DNA of 64,000 nucleotides from positions 90,594,693-90,658,692 of the forward strand of contig CM038229.1 in NCBI GenBank assembly GCA_021442155.1, given 5' to 3'. The notes below the pieces were generated by a model that saw only the letters and a list, made by a program, of their open reading frames with translations, made no database searches and was not told where the DNA came from. This document shows, piece after piece, positions 12,577-24,594 of the stretch; within the stretch, counting starts at the first letter, position 1; each line of letters opens with the position of its first letter. The translations under genes and the position numbers were made by a program. This stretch comes from Cymbidium sinense. Its lineage: Eukaryota; Streptophyta; Magnoliopsida; Asparagales; Orchidaceae.

Positions 12577-13525
12577 TTCTTTTTTCTTTTACTTCTTTAT
12601 TTTGGATGTCAACTTGTAGCGTCTCATTCTCGATATTTTGTTGGGTATTTCTGTATTTGTCGAAGAGGGCTATCTGGATGTCTTTTGCTGGTTTCTGTGT
12701 CTTGCTGTACCGGTGTAATTGGTTTCCTGGTTGCTTTCTCGTTCCTTTTCTGTTTCACCTGGAATTCCTCGGGTGGCTGTGGGATTTATGGTTATTTTTG
12801 CTGTTCTTGTCTATGGAGGTTGCGGCTGTTTTTTCACTAGGGCTCTTCTGTGCAACTCCTTTTCTGTGTTGGCATTCCTGGAGAGGAAGGTGTTCTGTCT
12901 TGATCTTCTTCCGCTTTCGGTACTTTATGTCTGTGGGTTTTGGCTATGGATGTGCTTTCATTACTGGTTTCTGTTCAATTTTATTTTTCTGTGATGGAAT
13001 TCATGGAGAGGATAGATATCTGCCTTGATCTTCTTCCTTGCTGCTTCTGTCACTCTCTGCTGCTGAGGGTTTTGGTGGTGCGCTTGGTTGCTTTTGGAAT
13101 GGACGATGATGAGGATATTCTCGCACAACTTATTGATCTCTCGATTTGCTCCTCCTCCTGGGGTCGCAACCACGATCCCTTTTGTTGATGAACGATTCTA
13201 TTGTGGATGATTTTGGGGATTGTTTGGAGGGCGGCTAGACAACCGTGAGGGGACTTTCTTGTCCCTATATGATTGTATTGCTGTTGTGCTAGTTTTTGGG
13301 CATCTCTGATGTATTTTGTATCCCTGAGTCCATTGAGCTATTTAGCTCCTCTTTTCTGTAGGACTTTCTTTTTCAGCTAGTGTAGTTGATCTTGTTTCTA
13401 GAATTATAGTTCTAGTTTAGTGTTTTTCTTTTTGCTTCAGTCCTGTAAGGGATTAGTCTCTTTGTAACTTTACTTTTGGAATATAATTGGGCTACGGCTC
13501 TTAAACTTTTCCAAAAAAAAAAAAA
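12577..13525 (+). other. LINE 3' UTR and poly-A tail
   Basis: T-rich, G-containing sequence after the ORF2 stop, ending in 13 A residues. Open frames of 70-175 residues here (Phe/Leu/Cys-rich translations) are artefacts of the T-rich composition. The right target-site copy follows at once. Confidence 0.75.
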
Positions 13526-13545
13526 TTGTATAAGGAACCTTATTT

Positions 13546-14128
13546 TAGGGCTGCAAACTAATCGAGCCGATCCGAGCATATGTGCTCAAACTTGAGCTTG
13601 TTTAATATTATCGAGTTTGAGCTCAATTCGAGCTTTTAAGAATAGTGTTCAAGCTTGAGCTTGTTTACCATTATCGAGCTCAAGCTCGATTCAAATTTGT
13701 TCACGAGCTCGGTTCAAATTAGATTATCGAGATTGTTAACAAGCAGCTTGTTTAATAAAATAAATAAGCTTTAATTAATCCTTAATCAAGCTTATTCACG
13801 ATCAACTTGTTGCGAAATATAAATGAGTTGTATCAATTAAAGCTTATGAAGCCTAAAAAAATAATAATTTGAACAATATTATTCACAAACAAGCCTTAAT
13901 CGAATCGTAATCGAGCCATAATCGAGCTCCTTAGTGAGGTTGTTCACGAGCTTTAAATAATAATATTCATGAATATAAATGAACCAAACAACAAGCTGTT
14001 CAAGCTTATTCATTTAGCAATCGAGCATTTCAAAAAGTATTCTCTAGTTAATAAAACGAACACGAACGAGCTCTAATCGAGCCGAGTCACGAGTAATTTG
14101 TCGAACGCTCGGTTCATTTGCAGCCCTA
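13546..14128. mobile_element. hAT-type MITE with perfect TIRs and TSD
   Basis: A 583-bp non-coding element with a perfect 12-bp terminal inverted repeat, TAGGGCTGCAAA at the left end and TTTGCAGCCCTA at the right. It is flanked by direct repeats CTTATTT at 13539-13545 and 14129-14135. Subterminal regions carry many inverted and direct copies of motifs such as GAGCTCG and TCGAGC, as usual for transposase-binding subterminal repeats. A 7-8-bp target duplication and TAGGG-type ends point to the hAT superfamily. There is no transposase gene, so it would be mobilised in trans. Confidence 0.85.
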
Positions 14129-14135
14129 CTTATTT

Positions 14136-15716
14136 ACATATAAAATATGATTACATGCATGTTATAATATGATATAGTTGGACTGTTAAACTTCTTATAT
14201 TAATAATGAAATTATGGTTGGGCTACGTACATATTTAGACTTCTGAAGATTGATCTAACCACATTTGTTTTTAGGAAGTATATATTTATATATGTAATCC
14301 TTAAAGATATTTATTTATTTAATATTTTTATATGTTTAAAAAATATATATTTTATTTTTAAAAAGTGAATGATGATGATATTTTTAATGTGATATTAAAA
14401 ATTTAAATATTATATATATAAAAATTTGAAGTTTAAATATTAAATATATAAATATATTAAAATTATGTAGTATATATATATATATAAATCTCACTTATTT
14501 TTAACATTTTGTTGCATCATTTGTTTACATTTTCAAAGTTAATAACATATTAGGTCATGTTTGTTTTTTTTTCCTTCAACGATTTTTAAATGAGTAAAGG
14601 ATAAAAATATTAAAACTTTATATTATATGGGCAAGCATGGGAATGTAGAATCATATAATTAATAAATATATAATTAATCATGAAGTGTGGCTCACTTTAA
14701 TGATTATTAAAATTATTATTTTATAATTAATTATATATTTGAATCTTATTGGTCAAAAGAGAGTTCGATCAATCATTTATGAATCATTTGATCAATAAGT
14801 GTATGATATAACTACTGGTCATTCTTCTACTCTTTAAAGTATAAGTGTCTCATAATAAAGATAATTACATCAAAAAATAAAATTATGTGAAGAAAGAGAA
14901 ATCTTAATTTTCACAAAATTGAACAGATACATGGCAAATCAAGATATGCGATTAGTTTTTTTAATTAATATTTTGTGAAAATCATTTTATTCAAGTTCTT
15001 AGAATTAAGTATTTATGTAATTATGTTAATTGCATAATTAAGAAAAAATAGTTTTGATGAATGCGAAAATATTTTATAGGAGAAGTGTCGATGATTAGAA
15101 GAATATTAGAAAGATTGATCAAATTTCTAGAAGAAGACAAAGTTCCAAAATTTTTTTATGAATTTGTGATTCCAAGTTTAGAATGTAGAAAATGAATAAT
15201 AGAAAAAAAAAAGCTTTTTTTATGAAAAGGAAACCACATTGTATAAGAAGAAATATTAATCTTCTGAATGCAAATCAATGTAACAAATGGCTCACAAATA
15301 GATCACATATAGAGTAACAAAAGTTTCAACAATAACAATTTTATTGAAAGAATTGTTGGTAAAAAATAAAATATGAGGAGAGAAGATGAAAAAAAAGATA
15401 CTTTGTTTGGGCTCAAATAAAGCTTGATTCATAAGCTCTTGATATCATTAGTATCATCTCCATGATATAGTTCTGATCATAAGCACACAAAAATTTGAGT
15501 TAAATAGATTTTTGAATTAATTTTTGAAGATTTAAAGTTGATACTTTTAGTGGTTTATTTATTAGATCTAAGAAATTGCATCAGAATGGTTTAGGATCTG
15601 ATGAAGTTTTCAGAACTATATCAACTACTTACTGGTGGCCAATACAACATTCATGATTTTGGCCCGTTCTTAGGTCTTAACAGTCATGCATTATAACCAA
15701 TTTGAGTCTTAACCGC

Positions 15717-15795
<79 letters not shown>

Positions 15796-16215
15796 TTAAA
15801 AGTAATATCTTTAACCACATTTTTTTTAGATTAGTCACACTTTTTAATAAAATATAATCATTATTTATTTGAATAAAAAATTGAAGCATATTTTCACAAA
15901 AAAAAAAATGCCTAAAATAATTATTGAACATTTTGAGTGATTTTAAAAATAATTATCATTATCAAATATATTTTATTTTGAATGAAAATTTAAATAAAAT
16001 AAAATAAAAATCCCTTAAGATTAGCCTTTCTTAATCATTTTAACTTTATGATTTGTTGTAGCTAAGTATCATAGTTAACCATTGAATAAGAACCAGTAGT
16101 TATAGCTACACTTAACTGACATCTAACTATAGCTAATTAGCAACTAACAGTGTTTATATGCAAATAATAAGAATCATTAATCTATGCACCAAAAGATTAA
16201 ATCTAAAACCCAAAG
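14136..16215. other. AT-rich intergenic DNA
   Basis: Very AT-rich sequence with no recognisable coding content. It contains an (AT)n microsatellite at about 15717-15792. A minus-strand open frame across that run encodes only an Ile-Tyr repeat and is not a gene. Confidence 0.6.
15717..15792. repeat. (AT)n microsatellite
   Basis: About 70 bp of nearly uninterrupted AT dinucleotides. Confidence 0.95.
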
Positions 16216-16499
16216 GGGGCTGTTTGGGATTAATTTTATTTTCTGTTTTTTATTTTTATTTTTATGTTATTTTTAAAAATATATTTGTTTAGAGTATTTT
16301 TTATGCGATTTTATTTTTTATTTTTAAAAATAAATAATGTTATTTTTAAAAATATTCAAAATATTTAAAAAATATTTTAAGTATTTTTAAAAATAAATAG
16401 TATAATCAAATAAATTTTATTTTTAAGCAAAATATAAACAAAATAAAATAAAATAACAAAATAAAAAAATAAAAAATAAAAGTGATCCCAAACGGGCCT
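16216..16499. mobile_element. MITE-like inverted-repeat element
   Basis: The left end GGGGGCTGTTTGGGAT and the right end ATCCCAAACGGGCCT are inverted relative to each other over about 15 bp with a few mismatches. The interior is a large A/T palindrome (T-rich left half, A-rich right half) able to fold into one long stem. The ~280-bp size and absence of coding capacity fit a MITE. I could not identify a clear target-site duplication, so superfamily assignment is open. Confidence 0.6.
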
Positions 16500-16631
16500 A
16501 AATTTATTTTCTGAAAATCTCCTTCACTTGAACATAAGTCCCTATAACATTTATTTTTATTATCTACATAAGCAAAGATGACCTAAAAAAAAAAAAAAAA
16601 CTAGGCTCCTGCAACTCTTCCTGTTTCTAGT

Positions 16632-19036
16632 CTAACAAGGAAATAACAAAAATGAGGATTCCCTTTGCACTCTTCTTTCTAAAAAGGTAATCTTGGTTAG
16701 CTTCTTATGGCACCATATTAGCTGATCAGTCGTTATTCTTGGCATTTTGAGAACCCTCGACACCAGTTTTAAATCTACCTGAGAGAAGAAGAGGTCTTGG
16801 TTGGATCTGTCTTCCTGTGGTTTCTTGAATTTCTTTAAGCAATTGCCGTTCTCGAGAAGATCCTTTCTTCTCTTCTGCAATTTTAGCCAAAAAAATTTTT
16901 TAAAAAGAAACTTTAATTTTGAAAGAACTAAACATAAATATCAAAAAGACCATTTTTATGGTTCATTCATGTAATGATACTGTTATAATTAGAATAAAAT
17001 CGGCGATTTACCTGCAAATTTGGTGAATTTCATCCATGAACTCATAATCGATGGATCTTGAACCTCGCATTGATCTCGGATAAAATCGATTAATAGCGGT
17101 GTTTGATGTTTTCAGCTTCAAAAAACTTCGATTGCTTCTTCCATGATATCCTCTAACATCTGGTGATAGCGTATCAGTTTCCTTCTTCTCCACATTATCC
17201 TTCAAATAATCCTCTGCAACAGAAGATATTTTTAGAATATTTAGCTTCATGATCATGAAAAGCATTTTGATAAACTACTCACCTTTCATGGTACCAGAAG
17301 AAGATTGCGGACATCGGCTTAACATAATTTGGAAGTCTTGGCCCTTGAAATGGTTTATTTTCTGTAAATCTCTGAACCAAGACTTGAAATTTTTGGAACT
17401 CATCAGCAGCTTGATTGTAGTGATGGCTTCTGCGTGGATCAGATTCCGATAGCTCGCGAGATTTTTCATATTGCCATCTGAGGAACTCCCATGAGAGGCA
17501 GATTTGGCCAACATAAACTGTCTCTAAATCACATCGCAGATCTTTGAATAACTTTCCTGTTGGATCATTTTGATTTCTTGTGAGAAAGGTAAGAGAGAGA
17601 GCGACATGATTGTTGAATACTTGTCTTTGGGTTCCCAGTGAATGAAGAGGATTCTTCTTTTGAAGAAAGCCTGCAACAGTTCAACTTCTGCTTTAAGAAA
17701 TCAAACTAAGCTTGAGGTTCATTAGGTTAGATGAACTTAAAAAGTTTTTTGTGGATTTGTAAAACCTATGCCTCAAATGAGAGAGCTGAAAATTCAAAAT
17801 CCCATATTTATGTGATGTGATTTAAAAAAAAAAAATGGAATGAATATTCTGAAAAAATTTATCAGAATGAGTTTTATATTTATTGAATTTACTTTTGAGA
17901 TGAGTGTAATATGAATTTTAATTGACTAATTACACTTGTACTCTAATTTTGAATCAAAACAAATTTTTTTTAAAAGAATATCCTCATATAAATTTTTTTT
18001 TCTGCAATTTTATAATATATTTCAAAATTGCTATATGGATAAATGTACTTTGATGTTTTTTTATTATTTTAATAATTGAATCTTGCTAGATGGCACATAT
18101 ATGTGGCTCTTGCACTGATCAGGTTGGATAAAGCATATTTACAAAAAAAAATTTCCATCCAATCAAATAGTAGAATATATAAATAATTTTATCAATTTGC
18201 AGAACATTTTTTTCTTGGCACAATCCCATTGATTCCTAAAATGAAAATTAAAACTATTTTGCAATGCTATATAAAAGAAAGTAATAGGCTTACCCATTGC
18301 GTACATCTTCTGATAATTCAAGATATCAAACTTCCTCATTCTCTCTCTGTAGCTTTTGTAGAACTTCTGAAGCTCATCCATTGGATCCTCGCGCAAGAAC
18401 TTCTCATGAATCCTAAATGATCCCAAATCCTCGATTGTCCTCGGGCTTTCAGATTCCTCCAAGATTGTAGGAAGGCCAACAGCTCTAACTTTCTTGATTT
18501 CCATCTTAAGTTGTTCAATAAGATCTTGGTGCTCCCATAGTTCATCCAACTTTTCAGAATCGAAGTTAAGAGATTTAGATTCTGCCGTTTTCTTTTTCAG
18601 TACTAATGTTTCATTGCTTTTCTGCTCTGTTTCTTCTGAAACTTTTACGGAATTAATTAAATCATAGTTTGATTTATCTTCTTCAATCTTCTCCACCTCT
18701 TCTCTGTCAAAAAGCTCAGCTTTTGTTCCGAATCACGACATCTTTAACAAAGGGAACTTCTCCAAAGCTATCTAACCTTGCGCCACCGTTCTTTATAGAA
18801 GAAAGCTCCTCGTCGCTGGAATCCTCAATGAACTCTATTTGCAGAGAATTTGCAATGGGCGATGCAGAATCACTTGATTTTCCAATTTCCATCGAAATTT
18901 TTTCACTCCCATTCAATTCTAGTCCGGTTTCTGGTTTTCCAGTTAATTCATTTTTAGCACAAACTTTGTCTGAAAAGATTTCTTCCACAGCAAGAGCGGG
19001 AAGCTTGTCTGAAATGATGTCTTCTTCGACCTCTTC

Positions 19037-19067
<31 letters not shown>

Positions 19068-20152
19068 GTTCTTTCCAAAAAGAAAGATTCGTATTGCACT
19101 TGTTCAAGCTTATTGATTAAATTCACCGAATTTCCTATATATTCTGAATCAAGGTTTTGCTCACCAAATTCCCTCTCCGAGAATAATCCATCGATATCTG
19201 AATCGTATGTAAGCTCCTTCACAGAGTAGCCATCACTTGATGACTCGGTAATAGATTCAAAATCAGAACCAGAGAAATCCTCAGAGATGAATCCGATCTC
19301 TCTCTCCTCCACTGAGTTAGTTTCAGAACTCAGAGAATTGGATTTCTCCCCTTCAAATATCCGATTTTTTAAGTCCATAGAATCTTCTGATTTCTCTTGC
19401 TTATGCACTGAATCCAAAATTTTGTAATCATCACTATTGCTCTCTTCTTCAAAGCGAAACTCCATGGGGTTTCAGAAAATCTTTTATAGATAAGAATCTC
19501 ATATCAGCATCCGCTTCATAGAAATTTTCTTCTTCGAAGTCGGTGAAGGATTCGTTAACATGAAAAGTCATAGTCTCTGGCTCTTCCACGAAGCCGCTGA
19601 AATTCTTCCCCGAAAAGAATCGATAATTGTGAATATCTGCAGCATTCAAATATTGTTGATCATCCTTCTCCGAAATTTCTTTAGTTCCAATTTCATCAAT
19701 CAGTTCTTCCACTTCAATCTTTCCAAATTTCTCCACAAAATTCCGACTTTGGTACTTAAAACTGAAGGCTGGCATCCTTTTCTCAACCTTCTCATCCATA
19801 AAGACTTCGCCTTTCTGATCAAACTTCTTGACTTGCATCAATTCTCTTGATTCCAAGACGCCCGAGTTATCTCCGAGAGAGGTAACACTTTTCTTGCTTC
19901 TGTAACGATGAAATTGATGCAAACCAGAATTAGAATTAAGTTTATAATACTCATCTGAAACTACTTGACAAACAGAACCTACCTGAACAGATGCCCATCC
20001 AAGAATCTAAAGAAGAATAACACCGAATTCACAAGAAAGAGCAAGCAAGAACTGATCAAAACACCAATCTTTCTGTATATATTTCCATCAACAGCCTTTT
20101 TATCAAGCAAATTGAGATGGGTATCTAAAGAAGAGATCTTCCGAGTACCCAT
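16632..20152 (-). CDS. DUF1666 family protein gene, 5 coding exons, frame-disrupted
   Basis: Plant-specific DUF1666 protein of unknown function (some relatives are loosely labelled ribosomal L34e-like). Exons inferred on the minus strand: 20152-19983, 19899-18294, 17670-17283, 17213-17012 and 16874-16632, with GT..AG introns of 83, 623, 69 and 137 bp; about 2.6 kb of coding sequence, ~870 residues. The start chosen is the ATG at 20152 (MGTRKISSLD). A hydrophobic segment (IGVLISSCLLFLVNSVLFFF) around residues 28-47 could be a membrane anchor. A long acidic region with an Asp/Glu run ((GAT)n, 19046-19075) follows. The conserved domain begins at LWEHQDLIEQLKMEIKKVRA and continues with YKSYRERMRKFDILNYQKMY, QICLSWEFLRWQYEK, EFQKFQVLVQRF, LFFSQVDLKLVSRVL and RITTDQLIWCHKKL, ending SSFLLFPC. 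Frames are broken by apparent single extra bases at 19466-19469, ~18711 and ~17306 and by several indels in the fourth coding exon. It is either a recent pseudogene or a gene with assembly indels. Confidence 0.82.
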
Positions 20153-20271
20153 CTTTTTCCCTGCGATGAATTCTCCTCCTCTTAGTCTGCACCAAGGTCT
20201 CTTAATAAGAAACTGCTCTCTTGCTTTTCTGCATGAAAATCTTTGTGTAAGAAAAGAAGAGGACTTTCCAC

Positions 20272-20366
20272 CTGGGAAGGCAATGAAGCAAAAGCAAGCA
20301 TGATTCAAGTGGAAGAAAACTGAAGGTGAGAGGGAAAGATATGGTTATGAGAGATTGAAATCTTAC
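20272..20366 (-). other. Probable 5' UTR intron of the DUF1666 gene
   Basis: On the minus strand a donor AG|GTAAGATTTC (20367/20366) and an acceptor CTTCCCAG|GTGG (20272/20271) bracket 95 bp upstream of the chosen start. An ATG downstream of the acceptor (near 20234) opens only a 9-codon upstream ORF before the main ATG at 20152. Inferred from splice consensus only. Confidence 0.45.
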
Positions 20367-21838
20367 CTAATTACTGGTTCTGGGGGAAGAAGAAAGCGGT
20401 TTGTGTGCTGTGCAAGAAACCACAATGGCTGATTACTGCTTAGAACTCAGGGTTTTTATTTGGAGAGGAATAGTTTTATGCCCTCCGCGGAGCTTACTGT
20501 ATTCCTGCCACTTGCCTAAACGAGGGCGATTTCATAGCTGATTGCTGACTCGGCCTAATGGCTCACTTATTCTAAGTGGGAACGGCGAGAATCTTGCTTT
20601 CCTATATATATATATATATATATATATCTAAAATAAACAAACTAAAAAAAGATATTATTAAAATTTAGCTTTTTTTTTTTAAGTGAGTTAATATTGAACC
20701 AATCACTTAATTGAACATGAGATATTAATTTTTATTTTTATTTTAATACACTCGAGGTCACAAGAAATTAAACAAAGCCTAATACACAATTAAGTTAATA
20801 ATTAAAAAAATATAACTTCATAATTTCTTGCTATTTATTATTTAATTCCTTAAATTAATGAATGGAGAAAGTTGTGATCAACCGACCTCAATATCTGAAT
20901 CATACGATCTCATGAAGATGATTGAGAAAATTTCACCTAATGAGATCTTAAATATTAAATTTAATGTTATTATTTTTTATTTTTTAAAGTGACGATCTCC
21001 AATTTAAAATATTCTAATGTAAACTTAATCAAGATAAATCTCAGATTATTTAATTTATTTTAAAATAAATGTAATATAAATTTTGATTGACTATTATATA
21101 TTATATCTTTTTTAAAATTAATTTATTAATTTTAAATATTATAATAATTAAATTTAAATCAAAATATTTTAATATGAAGATATTCTGACTCAATTTTTCG
21201 TAAAAATATTAATTAACATTAAAAAAATGTTAGAAATTTTTATTTATATTTATATTTAATTTTCTGCCAAGGATTTGCTATTCATTGACACGTCATATAT
21301 CGGACGCCACATTAGACGCAAATTCAGTCGAAGGAAAGTAGCCAAAAATATCACAATTATATTTAATTATATTATTAAAATAAATTATAATTTATGAACT
21401 TTTATATTAATATATTATTTGTATATATTAATTATTTATCGGCTTAAATCACAGAAATATGCGTTCACCCGGTCATTAATAAGTGATCTTGAGGAAAAGT
21501 TGGATAGGAATGGACTGAACATACGTGTCAACAATATAAATATATAGGTTTTTTTTTTTTAATCTTTTAAGAGGAAAATGATAATTAAAGGCAATTTTTT
21601 TTAAATTATTTTGTAAGTAAAAAATTGTTTTATTTGTCAGATTTTTGAGCTTTCTTTGATCAATAAATCATCATATGGTGATGACAATTAGATATTAATA
21701 ATTAAAGGGTTTTAAAATTTTTTAAATTTCTAAGTTCTCTATTATTTCAAGATTTTTTATTTTTTTATTTTTTTATTGGAAGAGTTGATACTCCATTAGA
21801 CCACATATTTATTATATTTATAATAAATTATTCTTTGA

Positions 21839-21939
<101 letters not shown>

Positions 21940-22077
21940 TCTAAATAATTGACATAAAAGTAACAACGAGGGAGATTATATCATCTAGATTGATTAATTT
22001 TTTCTAATAAAGTATAAGTAAGAATGATATAAATATAAAGCTTAAGTATGAAGATGTCTAATCTTTACTTATAACGC

Positions 22078-22217
<140 letters not shown>

Positions 22218-22359
22218 GATATGTTCTAATATTATCAATTAGTACCGTGCTCCGTAAGGTTTAAGTTCGCAGGTTTCCATCGACACCTATTATTTTATTC
22301 TCCAACCTTGTCAGAAAAATAAAACCTAGGAAATCAAATAATTTAAATTTTATATTTCT

Positions 22360-22382
22360 TTATATATATATATATATATATA
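22360..22382. repeat. (AT)n microsatellite
   Basis: Short AT dinucleotide run. Confidence 0.9.
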
Positions 22383-22641
22383 AGAATCACAATTAAATAA
22401 AGTTTGATTTGGAAAAATTGCATTTTGCTCCCATTTGTTGCCAACCCACCATCTGCCATTTTCAAACTATAGCGTATTTATTATTTATTATTTATTATTT
22501 ATTATATTATTATTATTATTATTTTTGGAAATGTTGAATTGCTAATATTTAATTTTGAAAATTTTAATAATAATTATTAATGTTTGGATAAGTTTTTTTA
22601 AACATGTTTTTAAAAATAATTAGTAAAAGAAGTAATATTAG

Positions 22642-22770
22642 TGCAAGGCATCTTAATCTAGTAGTTGAGAATTTTAACTTTCAATTAAGAAGTCTTGGGT
22701 TCAAGTCCTTGTATATATATTGTGTGTATAAGTTTGCCATTAAATCTGCTCAAATGTCAAAAAAAAAAAA
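22642..22770 (+). mobile_element. tRNA-derived SINE
   Basis: A ~130-bp unit with RNA polymerase III internal-promoter-like boxes: an A-box-like TCTAGTAGTTGAGA near 22657 and a B-box-like GGGTTCAAGTCC near 22697. It ends in a poly-A run (22759-22770) and is flanked by an imperfect 8-bp duplication, AATATTAG (22634-22641) and AATATTGG (22769-22776). SINEs are transcribed by Pol III and mobilised by LINE machinery. No intact tRNA cloverleaf remains, so this is not a functional tRNA gene. Confidence 0.7.
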
Positions 22771-23339
22771 TATTGGAGGTTAATTTATAAATTAGTAAAT
22801 GATCTATTAAAAATAGTTTTTTTTTACATCGTGCATGACATCAATATGGGATGAAACATGCTCTTAGAAGGCATTTTCAGAAAAAAAATTATAAATCAAT
22901 TTGAATGTTTTAAGATTATATTATATATAATACATATATATTTAATTTAAAATTATACTATATTTATTTTTAATATTTTAAAAATGCATGCAATCCAAAT
23001 TTTTTTTTTATAAAGACTTAAACTCTCATATAAGTTATGAGCAATTACATTTATTTTGTGATACATATAATATAAATATAAATTTAAATAGATTATTTAT
23101 ATGAAATATTTCTTTAAATTTAGTCAACTTGGTTAGTTCAAATATTAGAAATTATTATTAAAATCTTAAAAAAATTAATTTTATTTACATTAAATTTAAG
23201 ATTACAACATTTAATAATTAAATAAAATAATAACTTTTTTTGTCGGACCATAGTTGATGTGTAATCATGTGTGAAAAGCACTAATTTCTCCAATAGAATA
23301 TTAGGTTCCTTGAATTATTGTGCATAATGCCTCTAAAAT

Positions 23340-23560
23340 TGACCTGTTGATGTTGACCAAATTAATTATAATTATAAAGATGATTAGAATGGTATTAAGG
23401 GTGTGCTAGTGAGTGCTATGCATTTATATGTCTTATTCTTCTAGTAACTTTTATTTTTTTTCGCTAAGTGTTTAGAATGAAATTCTTCATAAACTTAATT
23501 GCCACGCTTAATTAATTAAGAACATAAAATCAACATTTTAATGACTTTTAACTAATAAGA
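23340..23560 (+). repeat. Dispersed ~400-bp repeat, partial copy 1
   Basis: Shares, in order, a TTGATCATAATTAGAAA-like block, a TTAAGG..GTTAGTG block, TCTTCTAGTAGCTTTTA, a TTTAGAATGGAATT block and CGCTTAATTAATTAAG with the copies at 26248 and 26641. This copy covers only the first ~220 bp. It is non-coding and of unknown family. Confidence 0.6.
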
Positions 23561-24388
23561 CTATTTGCATGATATCTTCATTATTCTTCACATGTTTCTT
23601 GTGTTAAAAGACAAAAATAGGGGCATTTATTATTATTTTAATAAATCCATTTATGCAAAAAAAAAAAAAACAAAATTAAAATTAAAATTAAAATTAACTT
23701 TAAATTTAACTTAATTGAGACTTTAAACAACCCATTGCTTTTTTTTTTCAGTCCAATTTAATGATATATTAATTAGGTATTAACTCGTTCTCACATTAAG
23801 ATAAAATTTTTGAATTTTTAAAAATGAGTTATATGATTTTATATTAATTAAATAGCATTGTATTAAATTATTTATTATATAAATCGATGTATGAAAATTT
23901 AATTGTTATGATTGCATTAAATAACATTTATTTGTTCAAGTCATTGAGAAAAAAAATAGAGTTTTCTTCATTACTAACCTTTAAAATTTTTCTTCAATCA
24001 TAATTATTATAAGCAATAGACAAATAGAAGCAACAATTACTTCTAGCACACTAAAGCTTGTAATGTCTAACCCACAACCCCCCAAGCCAATACATTTCGT
24101 AATCTTAGTCTTTGTTTGAATTGAAGAAAAACAAGAAAATGAATTATTAAATTCAAAATAAGTGAATCTTCAGCTTTTGATTTGAATGTTTTAACCTTAC
24201 GAAATAGCAAAAGAGTGGGAAACTTCAGCTTCCTTAAATCTTATGAAACTGTTGTAGTAGCTTCAAACTTTCATCAAGAACAAAATATGTGACACTCATT
24301 CTGCCCAAATAATAAAATTAGACAATAAGAAAAACAAAAAGTATTACTTTAATAAAAAAAAGAATTATAACAAATAATAAGTTAAAAG

Positions 24389-24390
<2 letters not shown>

Positions 24391-24421
<31 letters not shown>
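24391..24421. repeat. (AT)n microsatellite
   Basis: AT dinucleotide run of about 30 bp. Confidence 0.93.
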
Positions 24422-24424
<3 letters not shown>

Positions 24425-24594
24425 GAAACAAAAGCTCCTTAAAAAGACTAAAAGCATGACAAAATAAATAAATAAATTGATATGACACTAAAATACTAAT
24501 TGAAGAATCTTAATGTAAAGATCCTAAGTTGAAACTAGTTCGAAGCGTTTAAAATATCATTAAACTCGGGATCGGTTAAATCCCAAATAGTTAT

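Larger units (their letters stand above)
7584..13525 (+). mobile_element. L1-type LINE, apparently full length, inactive
   Basis: The element has a C/T-rich 5' leader, ORF1 with a DUF4283 domain and zinc-knuckle remnant, ORF2 with endonuclease, reverse transcriptase and a C-terminal zf-RVT-type region, a ~940-bp T-rich 3' UTR and a 13-base poly-A tail (13513-13525). It is flanked by an imperfect target-site duplication: AATTGTATACGGGAA at 7575-7589 and AATTGTATAAGGAA at 13524-13537. The left boundary is therefore uncertain by a few bases. Stops and frameshifts in both ORFs make it non-autonomous. This layout is typical of plant L1-clade elements, which insert by target-primed reverse transcription. 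About 5.9 kb suggests little or no 5' truncation. Confidence 0.88.
22780..24590. other. AT-rich intergenic DNA
   Basis: No gene is seen. It contains the first copy of a dispersed repeat (about 23340-23560), several poly-A/poly-T runs and an (AT)n run at 24391-24421. Confidence 0.5.

Noticed and set aside
12501..13188. Overlapping Phe/Leu-rich open frames of 62-175 codons
   Set aside because: They lie in the T-rich 3' UTR of the LINE after the ORF2 stop and have no domain. A membrane-protein gene was considered and dropped.
15677..15931. Minus-strand 84-codon open frame with an Ile-Tyr run
   Set aside because: It is an AT dinucleotide repeat translated; there is no domain outside the repeat.
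22642..22770. A functional tRNA gene
   Set aside because: Only A- and B-box-like motifs are present. Acceptor and anticodon stems do not pair, and the unit ends in poly-A with a target duplication, so it is a SINE.
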